Below are positions 32,848 through 40,690 of a stretch of DNA of 64,000 bases, piece after piece. The DNA is taken from assembly GCA_050944355.1 (NCBI GenBank), contig JBMNQX010000004.1:124001-188000 (forward strand). Direction: 5' to 3'. The translations under genes and the position numbers were made by a program. The DNA is from UBA4285 sp050944355. GTDB lineage: Bacteria; Bacillota; Clostridia; Lachnospirales; Lachnospiraceae. The notes under the pieces were generated by a model. The model saw only the letters and a program-made list of their open reading frames with translations. It was not told the origin of the DNA and ran no database searches. Each line of letters starts with the position of its first letter. Positions within the stretch are counted from its first letter, which is position 1.

Positions 32848-34767
32848 ATGCCGGTAACAGTATTCTTGATTTTGTTTCCGCTCATCTGGGCATTCGTGAT
32901 CTTTGCGATCAGGGACAACAAGGTGCGCGGAATTGCTGCCTACATCGGTTCTGGAACCATCATTGCCGCCGTCGGAGTTCTGTTTGCCCAGTGGGTGGCC
33001 AATGGCCGGGTTCCGCTGAAAATGTTTTATGACACGGAGACAGCCGACCATTTTATTCTGGCTGCCGAATTTGTACTGATGCTTGTTGTGACGTATCTGT
33101 GCTTCAAGTATCACAAGTACTGGATCAGCATTCTGTCAATCGTGCCGACGCTCATGCTCGCGTATTTTGAGCTGGAAGGTCCGGAGCTTCGCAGGATTCC
33201 GCACATCTATATCGATCATCTGTCGATGCTTATGTGCCTGATCGTCGGTATCATCGGCGGCATGATTGTCGTCTACGCGGTCGGCTACATGGACGGCTAC
33301 GCCCATCATCATCCGGAATTCCAGGACCGCCGGAATTATTTTCTCGGCCTTCTGTTCCTGTTTCTCAGTGCGATGTTCGGATTTGTCATGTCGGAATCTC
33401 TGCTGTGGATCGATCTGTTCTGGGAGACGACCAGCGTATGCTCATTCCTGCTGATCGGCTACACGAGAACAGATGAGGCAATTCATAATTCGTTCCGCGC
33501 GCTGTGGATGAACCTGGCAGGCGGTGTCGCCCTGGCCATCGGCATCATCTATTTCGGCTATCACGCACAGACGGTTTCGTTCCATTCGCTCATCAGTCTT
33601 TCCGTAGATCTCAACAGAGCGTACTGTGTGCTTCCGATCGCGCTGATCGCTTTCGCAGCACTGACCAAAGCCGCTCAGTATCCGTTCTCCACATGGCTCA
33701 TCGGCGCCATGGTGGCTCCGACCCCGTCGAGCGCACTGCTTCACTCGGCCACGATGGTCAAGGCCGGAATCTATGTGCTCCTCCGTCTGGCACCGGCCAT
33801 GGCCGGCACGCTTACGGGCAGCATGGTCACTTTCATCGGCGGTTTCACGTTCTTCGTCGCTTCGATCATTGCGATCGGCCAGAGCGACGGCAAGCGTGTT
33901 CTTGCTTTCTCGACGATCAGCAACCTGGGACTGATGGTTGCCTGCGCCGGTGTGGGCGCGCCGGAAACCGTGTGGGCCGGCGTTCTTCTGATGATTTTCC
34001 ACGCGGTATCCAAGTCCCTTCTCTTTCAGGATGTCGGTGCCACGGAAAATGCGATCGGGAGCCGCGATATCGAGGATATGCACGGACTTCTGTATCGTCT
34101 GCCGAAACTTGCCACATTCATGTTCATCGGAATTGCCGGCATGTTCCTGGCCCCGTTCGGCATGCTGATTTCAAAGTGGTCAGCTCTGCGCGCGGCTGTT
34201 GACGAATCCAATATCATTCTGGTTCTCTTCATCGTGTTCGGTTCTGCCACCACGTCGTTCTACTGGACAAAGTGGATGGGCAAGCTGATTTCCAGGAGCC
34301 ACGAGACCGGCGAGAGGCTGAAGGATATCACCAAGAAAAATGAGGTTGTTTCACTGACCGTCCATGCGGTTCTGATGATTCTGCTCTGCATCCTGGTTCC
34401 GTTTATCTCGAAAGTCTATGTCGATCCGCTGCTGATCGAGATGTTCGGAGAGTATGAAGATGTGCTCCCGATGGGCGTTCTGTACACCATGATCGTCATA
34501 ATCGCATTTGTCTTCCTCGTACCGATTTTCAGCTACTTCATCGGGCGCAAGATGCGTGCGAACGTAAAGCTCACGTATATGAGCGGCATCAATACCGGAG
34601 ACAATACCCAGTTCGTAGGTTCGTTTGGTGAGCCGAAGAGACTGTGGCTGTCGAATTATTATTTCCGTTCTTTCATTCACCCGCATCAGCTGCGAGTCTT
34701 CAGCCAGATTCTGACGACTGCGGTTCTCCTGGTGATGATGAGCATGATTATAGGAGGCGCACTCTGA
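32848..34767 (+). CDS. echA: Ech-type hydrogenase, antiporter-like membrane subunit EchA
   Basis: A 639-residue membrane protein with about 16 helices of the NuoL/MrpA family. The proton-channel domain (PF00361-like) has the conserved Lys in 'LTKAAQYPFSTWLIGAM' and the His in 'FHAVSKSLLF'. EchA is the ion-pumping arm of energy-converting [NiFe] hydrogenase, moving H+ or Na+ as electrons from ferredoxin reduce protons. The start is ATG 32848 with AGAGGAAAAGGG before it; ATG 32809 overlaps that site. The stop overlaps echB (TGATG). It is the first gene of echABCDEF. Confidence 0.92.
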   Translation: MPVTVFLILFPLIWAFVIFAIRDNKVRGIAAYIGSGTIIAAVGVLFAQWVANGRVPLKMFYDTETADHFILAAEFVLMLVVTYLCFKYHKYWISILSIVPTLMLAYFELEGPELRRIPHIYIDHLSMLMCLIVGIIGGMIVVYAVGYMDGYAHHHPEFQDRRNYFLGLLFLFLSAMFGFVMSESLLWIDLFWETTSVCSFLLIGYTRTDEAIHNSFRALWMNLAGGVALAIGIIYFGYHAQTVSFHSLISLSVDLNRAYCVLPIALIAFAALTKAAQYPFSTWLIGAMVAPTPSSALLHSATMVKAGIYVLLRLAPAMAGTLTGSMVTFIGGFTFFVASIIAIGQSDGKRVLAFSTISNLGLMVACAGVGAPETVWAGVLLMIFHAVSKSLLFQDVGATENAIGSRDIEDMHGLLYRLPKLATFMFIGIAGMFLAPFGMLISKWSALRAAVDESNIILVLFIVFGSATTSFYWTKWMGKLISRSHETGERLKDITKKNEVVSLTVHAVLMILLCILVPFISKVYVDPLLIEMFGEYEDVLPMGVLYTMIVIIAFVFLVPIFSYFIGRKMRANVKLTYMSGINTGDNTQFVGSFGEPKRLWLSNYYFRSFIHPHQLRVFSQILTTAVLLVMMSMIIGGAL

Positions 34768-35642
34768 TGAACCCGACAATTTATTATGTAATCGGAGCTG
34801 TTGCTTATATCGTCGGTGCTCCTTTTCTGGGATGTCTGATGGACGGCGTCGAGAGAAAACTTTCGGCGAGAATGCAGGGAAGAATAGGGCCGCCGATTCT
34901 GCAGCCGTGGTATGATTTTGTAAAGCTTCTGAACAAGCAGGTCGTGACCGTTGACCGGGCGCAGTTCTTTATCCTGCTGTCGTATCTGGTCCTGATGGTC
35001 ATGTCCGGAGCCATGTTTTTCTCCGGCAATGATCTTCTGATGACGTTCTTCGTGTTGTCTACGACCGGTACGTTTCTGTATTTTGCGGCCATTGTGCCCT
35101 CGAGCCCTTATTCCTCGATGGCAGCGAGCCGTGAACTGATTCAGGAAGTGTGCTATGAGCCGGCCGTGCTTCTGCTCTCCGTGGGCTTCTATCTTGCGAC
35201 GGGGACATTTGACGCGAGAGCCGTATTTGCACAGGACACAAGCCTGATCGTGATGATGCCCGGTTTCCTCGCGGCATATCTTTTCGCGATGATCATCAAA
35301 CTGAGACTTTCTCCGTTCGATGTATCCACGTCGCATCACGCGCATCAGGAGCTGGTTCAGGGTGTCACGACCGAGATGGGCGCCAGAAACCTGGCGATTT
35401 TCAAGATGGCCGAGTGGTACGAGATGGTATTCCTCTACGGTGTCGTGGCGGTATTCATTCTGAACAGCTCACCGTTCAGCATTCTGGCGGCAATTCTGGT
35501 CGATCTGGTCATTTTCTTCTGCTTCGTCCTGATTGACAACACCAATGCCCGTGTGAAATGGGAGAACATGCTCGCTCTGAGCTGGACAGTCACAGGACTG
35601 TGCTCCGGAGTGAATCTGCTGATCCTGATGATGATTCGCTGA
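34767..35642 (+). CDS. echB: Ech-type hydrogenase membrane subunit EchB (NuoH-like)
   Basis: A 291-residue NuoH/HycD-type protein with eight membrane helices. The family segment 'GVERKLSARMQGRIGP' sits near residues 26-41, at the site where the membrane arm meets the peripheral arm, and 'SRELIQEVCYEPAV' follows near 120. It anchors the catalytic subunits and starts the ion path. Start ATG 34767 overlaps the echA stop, with GGAGG ten bases ahead; the longer in-frame opening at 34644 is inside echA and is rejected. Confidence 0.92.
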   Translation: MNPTIYYVIGAVAYIVGAPFLGCLMDGVERKLSARMQGRIGPPILQPWYDFVKLLNKQVVTVDRAQFFILLSYLVLMVMSGAMFFSGNDLLMTFFVLSTTGTFLYFAAIVPSSPYSSMAASRELIQEVCYEPAVLLLSVGFYLATGTFDARAVFAQDTSLIVMMPGFLAAYLFAMIIKLRLSPFDVSTSHHAHQELVQGVTTEMGARNLAIFKMAEWYEMVFLYGVVAVFILNSSPFSILAAILVDLVIFFCFVLIDNTNARVKWENMLALSWTVTGLCSGVNLLILMMIR

Positions 35643-35659
35643 CTGATAAGGGGTTATAG

Positions 35660-36190
35660 ATGGGAAAAGTTAAAAAATCACCGTGGCTGCTCCATTATGA
35701 CGGCTCCAGCTGCAACGGCTGTGATATTGAAGTACTTGCGACGCTGACGCCGGTATATGATGCTGAGCGTTTTGGCGTCGTCAACACAGGCGATCCGCTT
35801 CAGGCGGATATTCTCCTGATTACCGGGGGAATCAACCAGCAGAACGCTCCGGTTGTAAAACAGCTCTACGATCAGATGCCCAGGCCGAAGGTTGTCGTGG
35901 CTGTCGGCACCTGCGCCTGCTCGGGCGGCGTATTCCGCGAATGCTACAACATGCTGGGCGGCGCGGACTCAACGGTTCCGGTGGACATCTATGTCCCCGG
36001 CTGCGCGGCGCGCCCGGAATCCATCATGGACGGAATCATGAAGGCAGTCGAACTCTTCCAGAAGCGCTCGGACGAGCATGACAAATACGAGAAAGAGCAC
36101 AGGGGAGAGGCCCGGCCTGTTGATCCGAGTATCAGAACGGCGCACGACAGAGCCAAAATGAACAAGATGGAGGATACGGCAAATGCCTGA
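35660..36190 (+). CDS. echC: Ech-type hydrogenase small subunit EchC (NuoB-like)
   Basis: A 176-residue [NiFe] hydrogenase small subunit. Four Cys ligands for the proximal [4Fe-4S] cluster are present: Cys18-x-x-Cys21, then Cys residues in 'VGTCACSG' and 'YVPGCAARPE'. It carries electrons between the EchF clusters and the EchE active site. The last 40 residues form a charged tail. It overlaps echD by eight bases. Confidence 0.93.
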   Translation: MGKVKKSPWLLHYDGSSCNGCDIEVLATLTPVYDAERFGVVNTGDPLQADILLITGGINQQNAPVVKQLYDQMPRPKVVVAVGTCACSGGVFRECYNMLGGADSTVPVDIYVPGCAARPESIMDGIMKAVELFQKRSDEHDKYEKEHRGEARPVDPSIRTAHDRAKMNKMEDTANA

Positions 36191-36647
36191 AGAAACGAAT
36201 GAAAAGAAATCAGTCAGGCCGATCGGCGAGAATGTCATCGTCCCGATCAAAGCCGATGAATTGATTGAAAAAGCTCTTGAGATGAAGAAACAGGGGCGCC
36301 GCCTTTCACAGGCGCACTGCAGCTGGTACGACAATCAGTATGAGGTGAGCTATTCTTTCGCCGATGACGAGACGCTCGCCTATACGACACTGCGTTTCAC
36401 GGCGCCGCGCACGGCCGTGATTTCCAGCATTTCGGAAATTTATCCGTATGCGGCCTTTTATGAAAATGAAATGTCCGAACTGTTCGGCCTGAATATCCGC
36501 TTTATGAATCTGGATTATCACAACAAGCTCTACCGCATCAAGACAAAGGCGCCGTTCCTCCCCGAGGATCAGCGCGATATTGCCCCGCAGCAGGAAGAGA
36601 CAGCAAAACAGGAAAAACCGGCGGAAAACAAGGAGGATGCCAACTGA
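36183..36647 (+). CDS. echD: Ech-type hydrogenase subunit EchD (NuoC-like)
   Basis: A 154-residue protein related to the 30-kDa subunit of complex I (NuoC). The core 'YPYAAFYENEMSELFGL' near residues 83-100 is the family signature (Phe-x-Glu-x-Glu-x-x-Glu-Leu-Phe-Gly). It has no cofactor and helps assemble the peripheral arm. A Lys/Glu/Gln-rich tail ends it. It overlaps both neighbours by a few bases. Confidence 0.9.
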   Translation: MPEETNEKKSVRPIGENVIVPIKADELIEKALEMKKQGRRLSQAHCSWYDNQYEVSYSFADDETLAYTTLRFTAPRTAVISSISEIYPYAAFYENEMSELFGLNIRFMNLDYHNKLYRIKTKAPFLPEDQRDIAPQQEETAKQEKPAENKEDAN

Positions 36648-37729
36648 TGGGAAAGAGAAGTGTTATTCCATTTGGACCGCAGCATCCGGTACTGCCGGAG
36701 CCGATTCATCTGGATCTTGTCGTCGAAGATGAGAGAGTTGTCGAGGCAATTCCGAATATCGGTTTTATTCACAGAGGACTCGAAGGACTTGCGCCGGACC
36801 GCGACTTCCAGAAGTATCTGTACGTGGTGGAGAGAACCTGCGGAATCTGCTCGTTCGGCCATGGCCTCGGATATGTCGAGTCTGTAGAGGGCATTATGAA
36901 TGTCGAGGTTCCGGAGAAAGCCAAGTTTCTCCGCGTGATCTGGGCAGAGCTGGCCCGCATGACGAGTCATCTGATGTGGCTCGGCTTTACAGCCGACGCG
37001 TTTGGCTTTGAATCGCTTTTTTATCAGTCCTGGAGAATCCGCGAGAAAGTCCTCGATCTGATGGAAATGACGACCGGCGGCCGTCTGATTTATTCGGTTC
37101 TGAAGGTCGGCGGCGTCCTCAAGGATATCTCGCCGGAGAGTGAGAAGAAGATTCTCGATGATCTGAATGACATTGAAAAAGAGACGAGGGAAATGTCGAA
37201 GACATTCCTCGACGATTATTCCGTCCAGACCCGTCTGAAGGGGGTCGGTGTTCTCACGAAACAGCAGGCTCACGATGTCGGCGCCTGCGGACCGATGGCA
37301 AGAGCCAGCGGCATCGCGTGCGATATGCGCATGCGCGGCTATGAGGCGTATCCGCAGCTGGACTTTGAACCGGTTGTCGCACAGGACGGCGACAGCTACG
37401 CGAGATGTGAAGTCCGCATCAATGAAATTTTCGCGTCGATCAATCTCATCCGCGAGGCCTTTGCGCGCATGCCGAAGGAAGGCGACCTTGCGGCCACGGT
37501 AAAGGGCAATCCGAATGGCGAGTATTTCGCAAGAATCGAACAGCCGAGAGGCGAGGCGATTTTCTACACGGAAGGCCACGGAAAGCCGAATCTGGACCGC
37601 TTCCGTCTGCGCACACCTACATTTGCCAACCTTCAGGCCCTCTGTGAGACTCTGAAAGGCGCTGAGTATGCGGACGTGCCGATTCTGATTCTTACGATTG
37701 ATCCGTGCATCTCCTGCACAGAGCGGTAA
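36647..37729 (+). CDS. echE: Ech-type hydrogenase large subunit EchE ([NiFe] site)
   Basis: A 360-residue large subunit with both [NiFe] ligand motifs: Cys65-Gly-Ile-Cys68 near the N-terminus and Asp352-Pro-Cys354-Ile-Ser-Cys357 at the very end. The protein stops three residues after the last Cys (Thr-Glu-Arg), so there is no C-terminal extension for a HycI/HyaD-type endopeptidase to remove, as I recall for EchE of Methanosarcina. It binds the Ni and Fe, makes H2 from electrons of ferredoxin, and sits at the cytoplasmic face. No maturation protease gene is present, which agrees. Confidence 0.95.
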   Translation: MGKRSVIPFGPQHPVLPEPIHLDLVVEDERVVEAIPNIGFIHRGLEGLAPDRDFQKYLYVVERTCGICSFGHGLGYVESVEGIMNVEVPEKAKFLRVIWAELARMTSHLMWLGFTADAFGFESLFYQSWRIREKVLDLMEMTTGGRLIYSVLKVGGVLKDISPESEKKILDDLNDIEKETREMSKTFLDDYSVQTRLKGVGVLTKQQAHDVGACGPMARASGIACDMRMRGYEAYPQLDFEPVVAQDGDSYARCEVRINEIFASINLIREAFARMPKEGDLAATVKGNPNGEYFARIEQPRGEAIFYTEGHGKPNLDRFRLRTPTFANLQALCETLKGAEYADVPILILTIDPCISCTER

Positions 37730-37743
37730 AGGAGGGGACACAA

Positions 37744-38262
37744 ATGAGCAGAGTCATGAAATTTGCACCGGTCATTCTGAAGAACCTCTTCTCAAAGCCG
37801 GTGACCCGCCGGTATCCGGATGTTCCGATCCAGTATCCGGAAGGCAGCCGCGGCCATGTCGAGATCAACATCGACAAATGCATCTCGTGCGGCATGTGCG
37901 TGAGAAGCTGCCCGACCGGAACCATCACGGTCGACCGCATGAAAGGAACCTGGACAATTGACCGTTTTGACTGCGTTCAGTGCGGCTACTGCGTTCTGAA
38001 GTGCCCGGTAAAGTGCCTGAGCATTGTCCCGGGCTACCAGGAGCCGGAGCGGACCAAAGAACCTCAGACATATCAGAAGTCGCCCGAGGTTCTCAAGGCT
38101 GAGGCTGAGAAGAGAGCACAGCAGGCTGCGCGCGCAAAGGAACTGGCAGCCAAAAAGGCGGCAGCTCTGAAAGCGAAGAAAGAAGCTGAGGCAAAGGCGG
38201 CCGCTGCTGCCGGGACAGCTCCTGAAGCGGCGAAGCCTTCTGAATCAGAGCCGGCCAAATAA
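37744..38262 (+). CDS. echF: Ech-type hydrogenase ferredoxin-like subunit EchF with Ala/Lys-rich tail
   Basis: A 172-residue polyferredoxin. Two [4Fe-4S] motifs, 'CISCGMCVRSCP' and 'CVQCGYCVLKCP', accept electrons from ferredoxin. The core ends near residue 110; the last 60 residues are an Ala/Lys/Glu-rich helical tail that is longer than I expect for EchF. The start is ATG 37744 after GGAGGGG; ATG 37705 is inside echE and is rejected. It ends the ech operon, and a terminator-like hairpin follows. Confidence 0.9.
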   Translation: MSRVMKFAPVILKNLFSKPVTRRYPDVPIQYPEGSRGHVEINIDKCISCGMCVRSCPTGTITVDRMKGTWTIDRFDCVQCGYCVLKCPVKCLSIVPGYQEPERTKEPQTYQKSPEVLKAEAEKRAQQAARAKELAAKKAAALKAKKEAEAKAAAAAGTAPEAAKPSESEPAK

Positions 38263-38311
38263 ACAGTCTGTGCTGTGTGCTTTGGCGTATCTGACAGGTT
38301 GCTGTGAAAGG

Positions 38312-38344
38312 CTGCTGTCCGTGAAAGACAGTAGTCTTTCTTTT
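38312..38344 (+). terminator. Terminator between echF and hypC
   Basis: CTGCTGTC (38312-38319) and GACAGTAG (38327-38334) form an eight-pair stem with one G-U pair, followed by TCTTTCTTTT. It may end or reduce transcription between the hydrogenase and the maturation genes. Confidence 0.55.
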
Positions 38345-38370
38345 CGTTTCATGAAAGGGGTGTTAATATT

Positions 38371-38589
38371 ATGTGTGTAGCACTTCCGGGAAAAGTCGTC
38401 TCTGTTGACGGAGAATATGCACAGGTGGATTTTGAAGGCAATGAAGTGAGAGCGCTGGCCGGTCTTGTAAAGGTGAAACCGGGCGACAGAGTTCTCGTTC
38501 ATGCCGGATGTATTCTGCAGAAACTGTCCGAGACAGAGGCGGAGAATATGGAAGAGATCTTCCGTGAAATCGGAGAATTTGCAGTATGA
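38371..38589 (+). CDS. hypC: Hydrogenase maturation chaperone HypC
   Basis: A 72-residue HypC/HybG-type protein that starts Met-Cys2-Val-Ala-Leu-Pro-Gly, with Cys2 the Fe-binding residue. HypC with HypD carries the Fe(CN)2CO fragment to the large subunit (here EchE). AAAGGGG lies about ten bases upstream. The stop overlaps hypD (ATGA). Confidence 0.95.
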   Translation: MCVALPGKVVSVDGEYAQVDFEGNEVRALAGLVKVKPGDRVLVHAGCILQKLSETEAENMEEIFREIGEFAV

Positions 38590-39626
38590 CACTCGAAAGT
38601 GTTAAAGCATGGCTGAAAGCCTACGACGGGCCGAAGATGCGGATCATGGAGGTCTGCGGGAGTCACACGGCGGCGATTTCCAAAAACGGAATCCCCGGAA
38701 TGCTTTCCGATAAGATCCAGCTTCTTTCAGGTCCCGGATGTCCGGTCTGTGTCACGCCGTCGGCGTATATCGACCGGCTGATTGAACTTGCAGAACAGCC
38801 CGGCACCTGTGTGGTGACTTTTGGCGATCTGATCCGGGTGCCCGGATCCGAAAAAAGTCTGGCTCTCGCGAAAGGCGAGGGCGCCAGAGTAAAAATGGTC
38901 TATTCGCCTCTTGACATCATTCCGCTGGCGAAAAAGGAACCGGAAACAACCTGGTGTTTTGCGGCCGTCGGATTTGAGACCACAACACCTGTCTATGCAG
39001 TTCTTCTCGACGAACTGATAAAAAATGACATAACAAATGTGCGGCTTCTGACAGCGCTCAAGACAATGCCCGAGGTGATCGACTATCTCATGAGATCCGG
39101 CGCGGATGTTCAGGGCTTTATTGCGCCCGGACATGTTTCCGTGGTGACCGGCGCCGATATCTGGAAGCCATTGGCCGTGAAATACTCGATCCCGTTCGGT
39201 GTGGCCGGCTTTGAGGGACCTGAACTGCTCGCGGCGATCGCCGGTATTGTGATGAACTATGGCAGGGGAGTCGTAAAGAATTTCTATTCCCGTGTCGTCA
39301 CGCCGCAGGGAAATGTGACGGCGCAGAAACAAGTCGACAAATACTTTGAAAAGGCAGATGTCACCTGGCGGGGAATGGGGAAAATCCCCGGTTCCGGCAA
39401 GGTTCTGCGCCCGGAGTATTCCCGCTTTGACGCCGGGAGCCGGGGACTTGACGGGGATCACAAGAAAAACAGGGCCTGCCACTGCGATGAAGTCCTGACA
39501 GGAAAAATAACACCCAGACAGTGTCCTCTCTTCGGGACGGTCTGCACACCGGTCAATCCGCAGGGAGCCTGCATGGTGTCCACAGAGGGAGCCTGCCTTT
39601 CCTGGCTGGCCGGCGGAAGAGAATAA
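38586..39626 (+). CDS. hypD: Hydrogenase maturation protein HypD
   Basis: A 346-residue HypD. Motifs include 'MEVCGSHT', 'GPGCPVCVTP' and the C-terminal Cys-rich region with four Cys for the [4Fe-4S] cluster ('CHCDEVLTGKITPRQC', then two more Cys). HypD is the scaffold on which CN and CO are attached to iron. It is translated from the ATGA overlap with hypC. Confidence 0.96.
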   Translation: MTLESVKAWLKAYDGPKMRIMEVCGSHTAAISKNGIPGMLSDKIQLLSGPGCPVCVTPSAYIDRLIELAEQPGTCVVTFGDLIRVPGSEKSLALAKGEGARVKMVYSPLDIIPLAKKEPETTWCFAAVGFETTTPVYAVLLDELIKNDITNVRLLTALKTMPEVIDYLMRSGADVQGFIAPGHVSVVTGADIWKPLAVKYSIPFGVAGFEGPELLAAIAGIVMNYGRGVVKNFYSRVVTPQGNVTAQKQVDKYFEKADVTWRGMGKIPGSGKVLRPEYSRFDAGSRGLDGDHKKNRACHCDEVLTGKITPRQCPLFGTVCTPVNPQGACMVSTEGACLSWLAGGRE

Positions 39627-39640
39627 GAGAGTTTTGAAAT

Positions 39641-40648
39641 ATGGCTGAGAAAATCACAATGGCTTACGGCAGCGGTGGAAAATCGACCGATGAGCTGATT
39701 GATACGATATTTGCAAAACAGTTCGACAATCCGGTCCTGGGCGCGATGGAAGACGCCGCCGTTGTTCCGGTGACGGATAAAATCGCCATGACGACGGACA
39801 GTTTTGTCGTCACCCCGCTCGTGTTCAGAGGCGGAGATATCGGCCGGCTCTGCGTGTGCGGCACGGTCAACGATCTGCTGATGCGCGGTGCAAAACCGGA
39901 GTGGATGACATGCGGCTTCATTCTGGAAGAGGGGCTGGATATTGACCTTCTCAAAAAGCTCGTCACTTCCATGGCCGCGACGGCGAAAGAAGCCGGAATA
40001 AAGATTGTGGCCGGTGACACGAAAGTTGTGGAAGGCCACGGCGGATTGTACATCAACACAGCCGGCGTCGGAACATTTCGCGGAGAGTTCCGCAGAGAGG
40101 CCGAAAGAATCTGTGCATCGGCCGCCGAGGACTCGGACGCGATTCTGGTTTCCGGAACGATGGGCGACCATCATGCCGCGATTCTTTCTGAGCGCATGGC
40201 AATCGAGACAGATATTGAAAGCGACAACGCGCCGCTCACAGACATGGTGGAAAATCTGCTTAAGAGCGGTCTTCACGTCCATACGATGCGCGATGTGACC
40301 CGCGGTGGTCTCGGGACCGTGCTCAAAGAACTGGCGAAGGCTTCGGGAAAAACATTTACCATTCGGGAGTCGGCAGTGCCGGTGAGCCCGAAGGTGCGCA
40401 GTTTTGCGGGACTTCTCGGGCTGGATCCCATGTACATGGGCAATGAGGGAAAGATGGTAGTCATTCTGCCGCAGGAAGAGGCGCAGAAGGCGCTGGAAAT
40501 CATCCGCAGTTCCCGGTATGGGAGCCAGGCCGCCATTATCGGGCGCGTATCGGAGGACAAGCCGGGAGAACTTTTTATGGAGACAGATATCGGAGGGCTG
40601 CGCAGACTGGATGTGCTGCAGGGCGAAGGGCTCCCGAGAATCTGCTGA
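39641..40648 (+). CDS. hypE: Hydrogenase maturation protein HypE
   Basis: A 335-residue PurM-like ATPase. It ends in Pro-Arg-Ile-Cys, whose Cys is carbamoylated by HypF and dehydrated to thiocyanate, the cyanide donor. N-terminal motifs 'GSGGKS' and 'TDSFVV' form the ATP site. hypF, hypA and hypB are not in the window and should be elsewhere. Confidence 0.96.
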   Translation: MAEKITMAYGSGGKSTDELIDTIFAKQFDNPVLGAMEDAAVVPVTDKIAMTTDSFVVTPLVFRGGDIGRLCVCGTVNDLLMRGAKPEWMTCGFILEEGLDIDLLKKLVTSMAATAKEAGIKIVAGDTKVVEGHGGLYINTAGVGTFRGEFRREAERICASAAEDSDAILVSGTMGDHHAAILSERMAIETDIESDNAPLTDMVENLLKSGLHVHTMRDVTRGGLGTVLKELAKASGKTFTIRESAVPVSPKVRSFAGLLGLDPMYMGNEGKMVVILPQEEAQKALEIIRSSRYGSQAAIIGRVSEDKPGELFMETDIGGLRRLDVLQGEGLPRIC

Positions 40649-40690
40649 GAGAACTGTTGATTATCAGCACAGACTGACAGGAGAAAAGTT

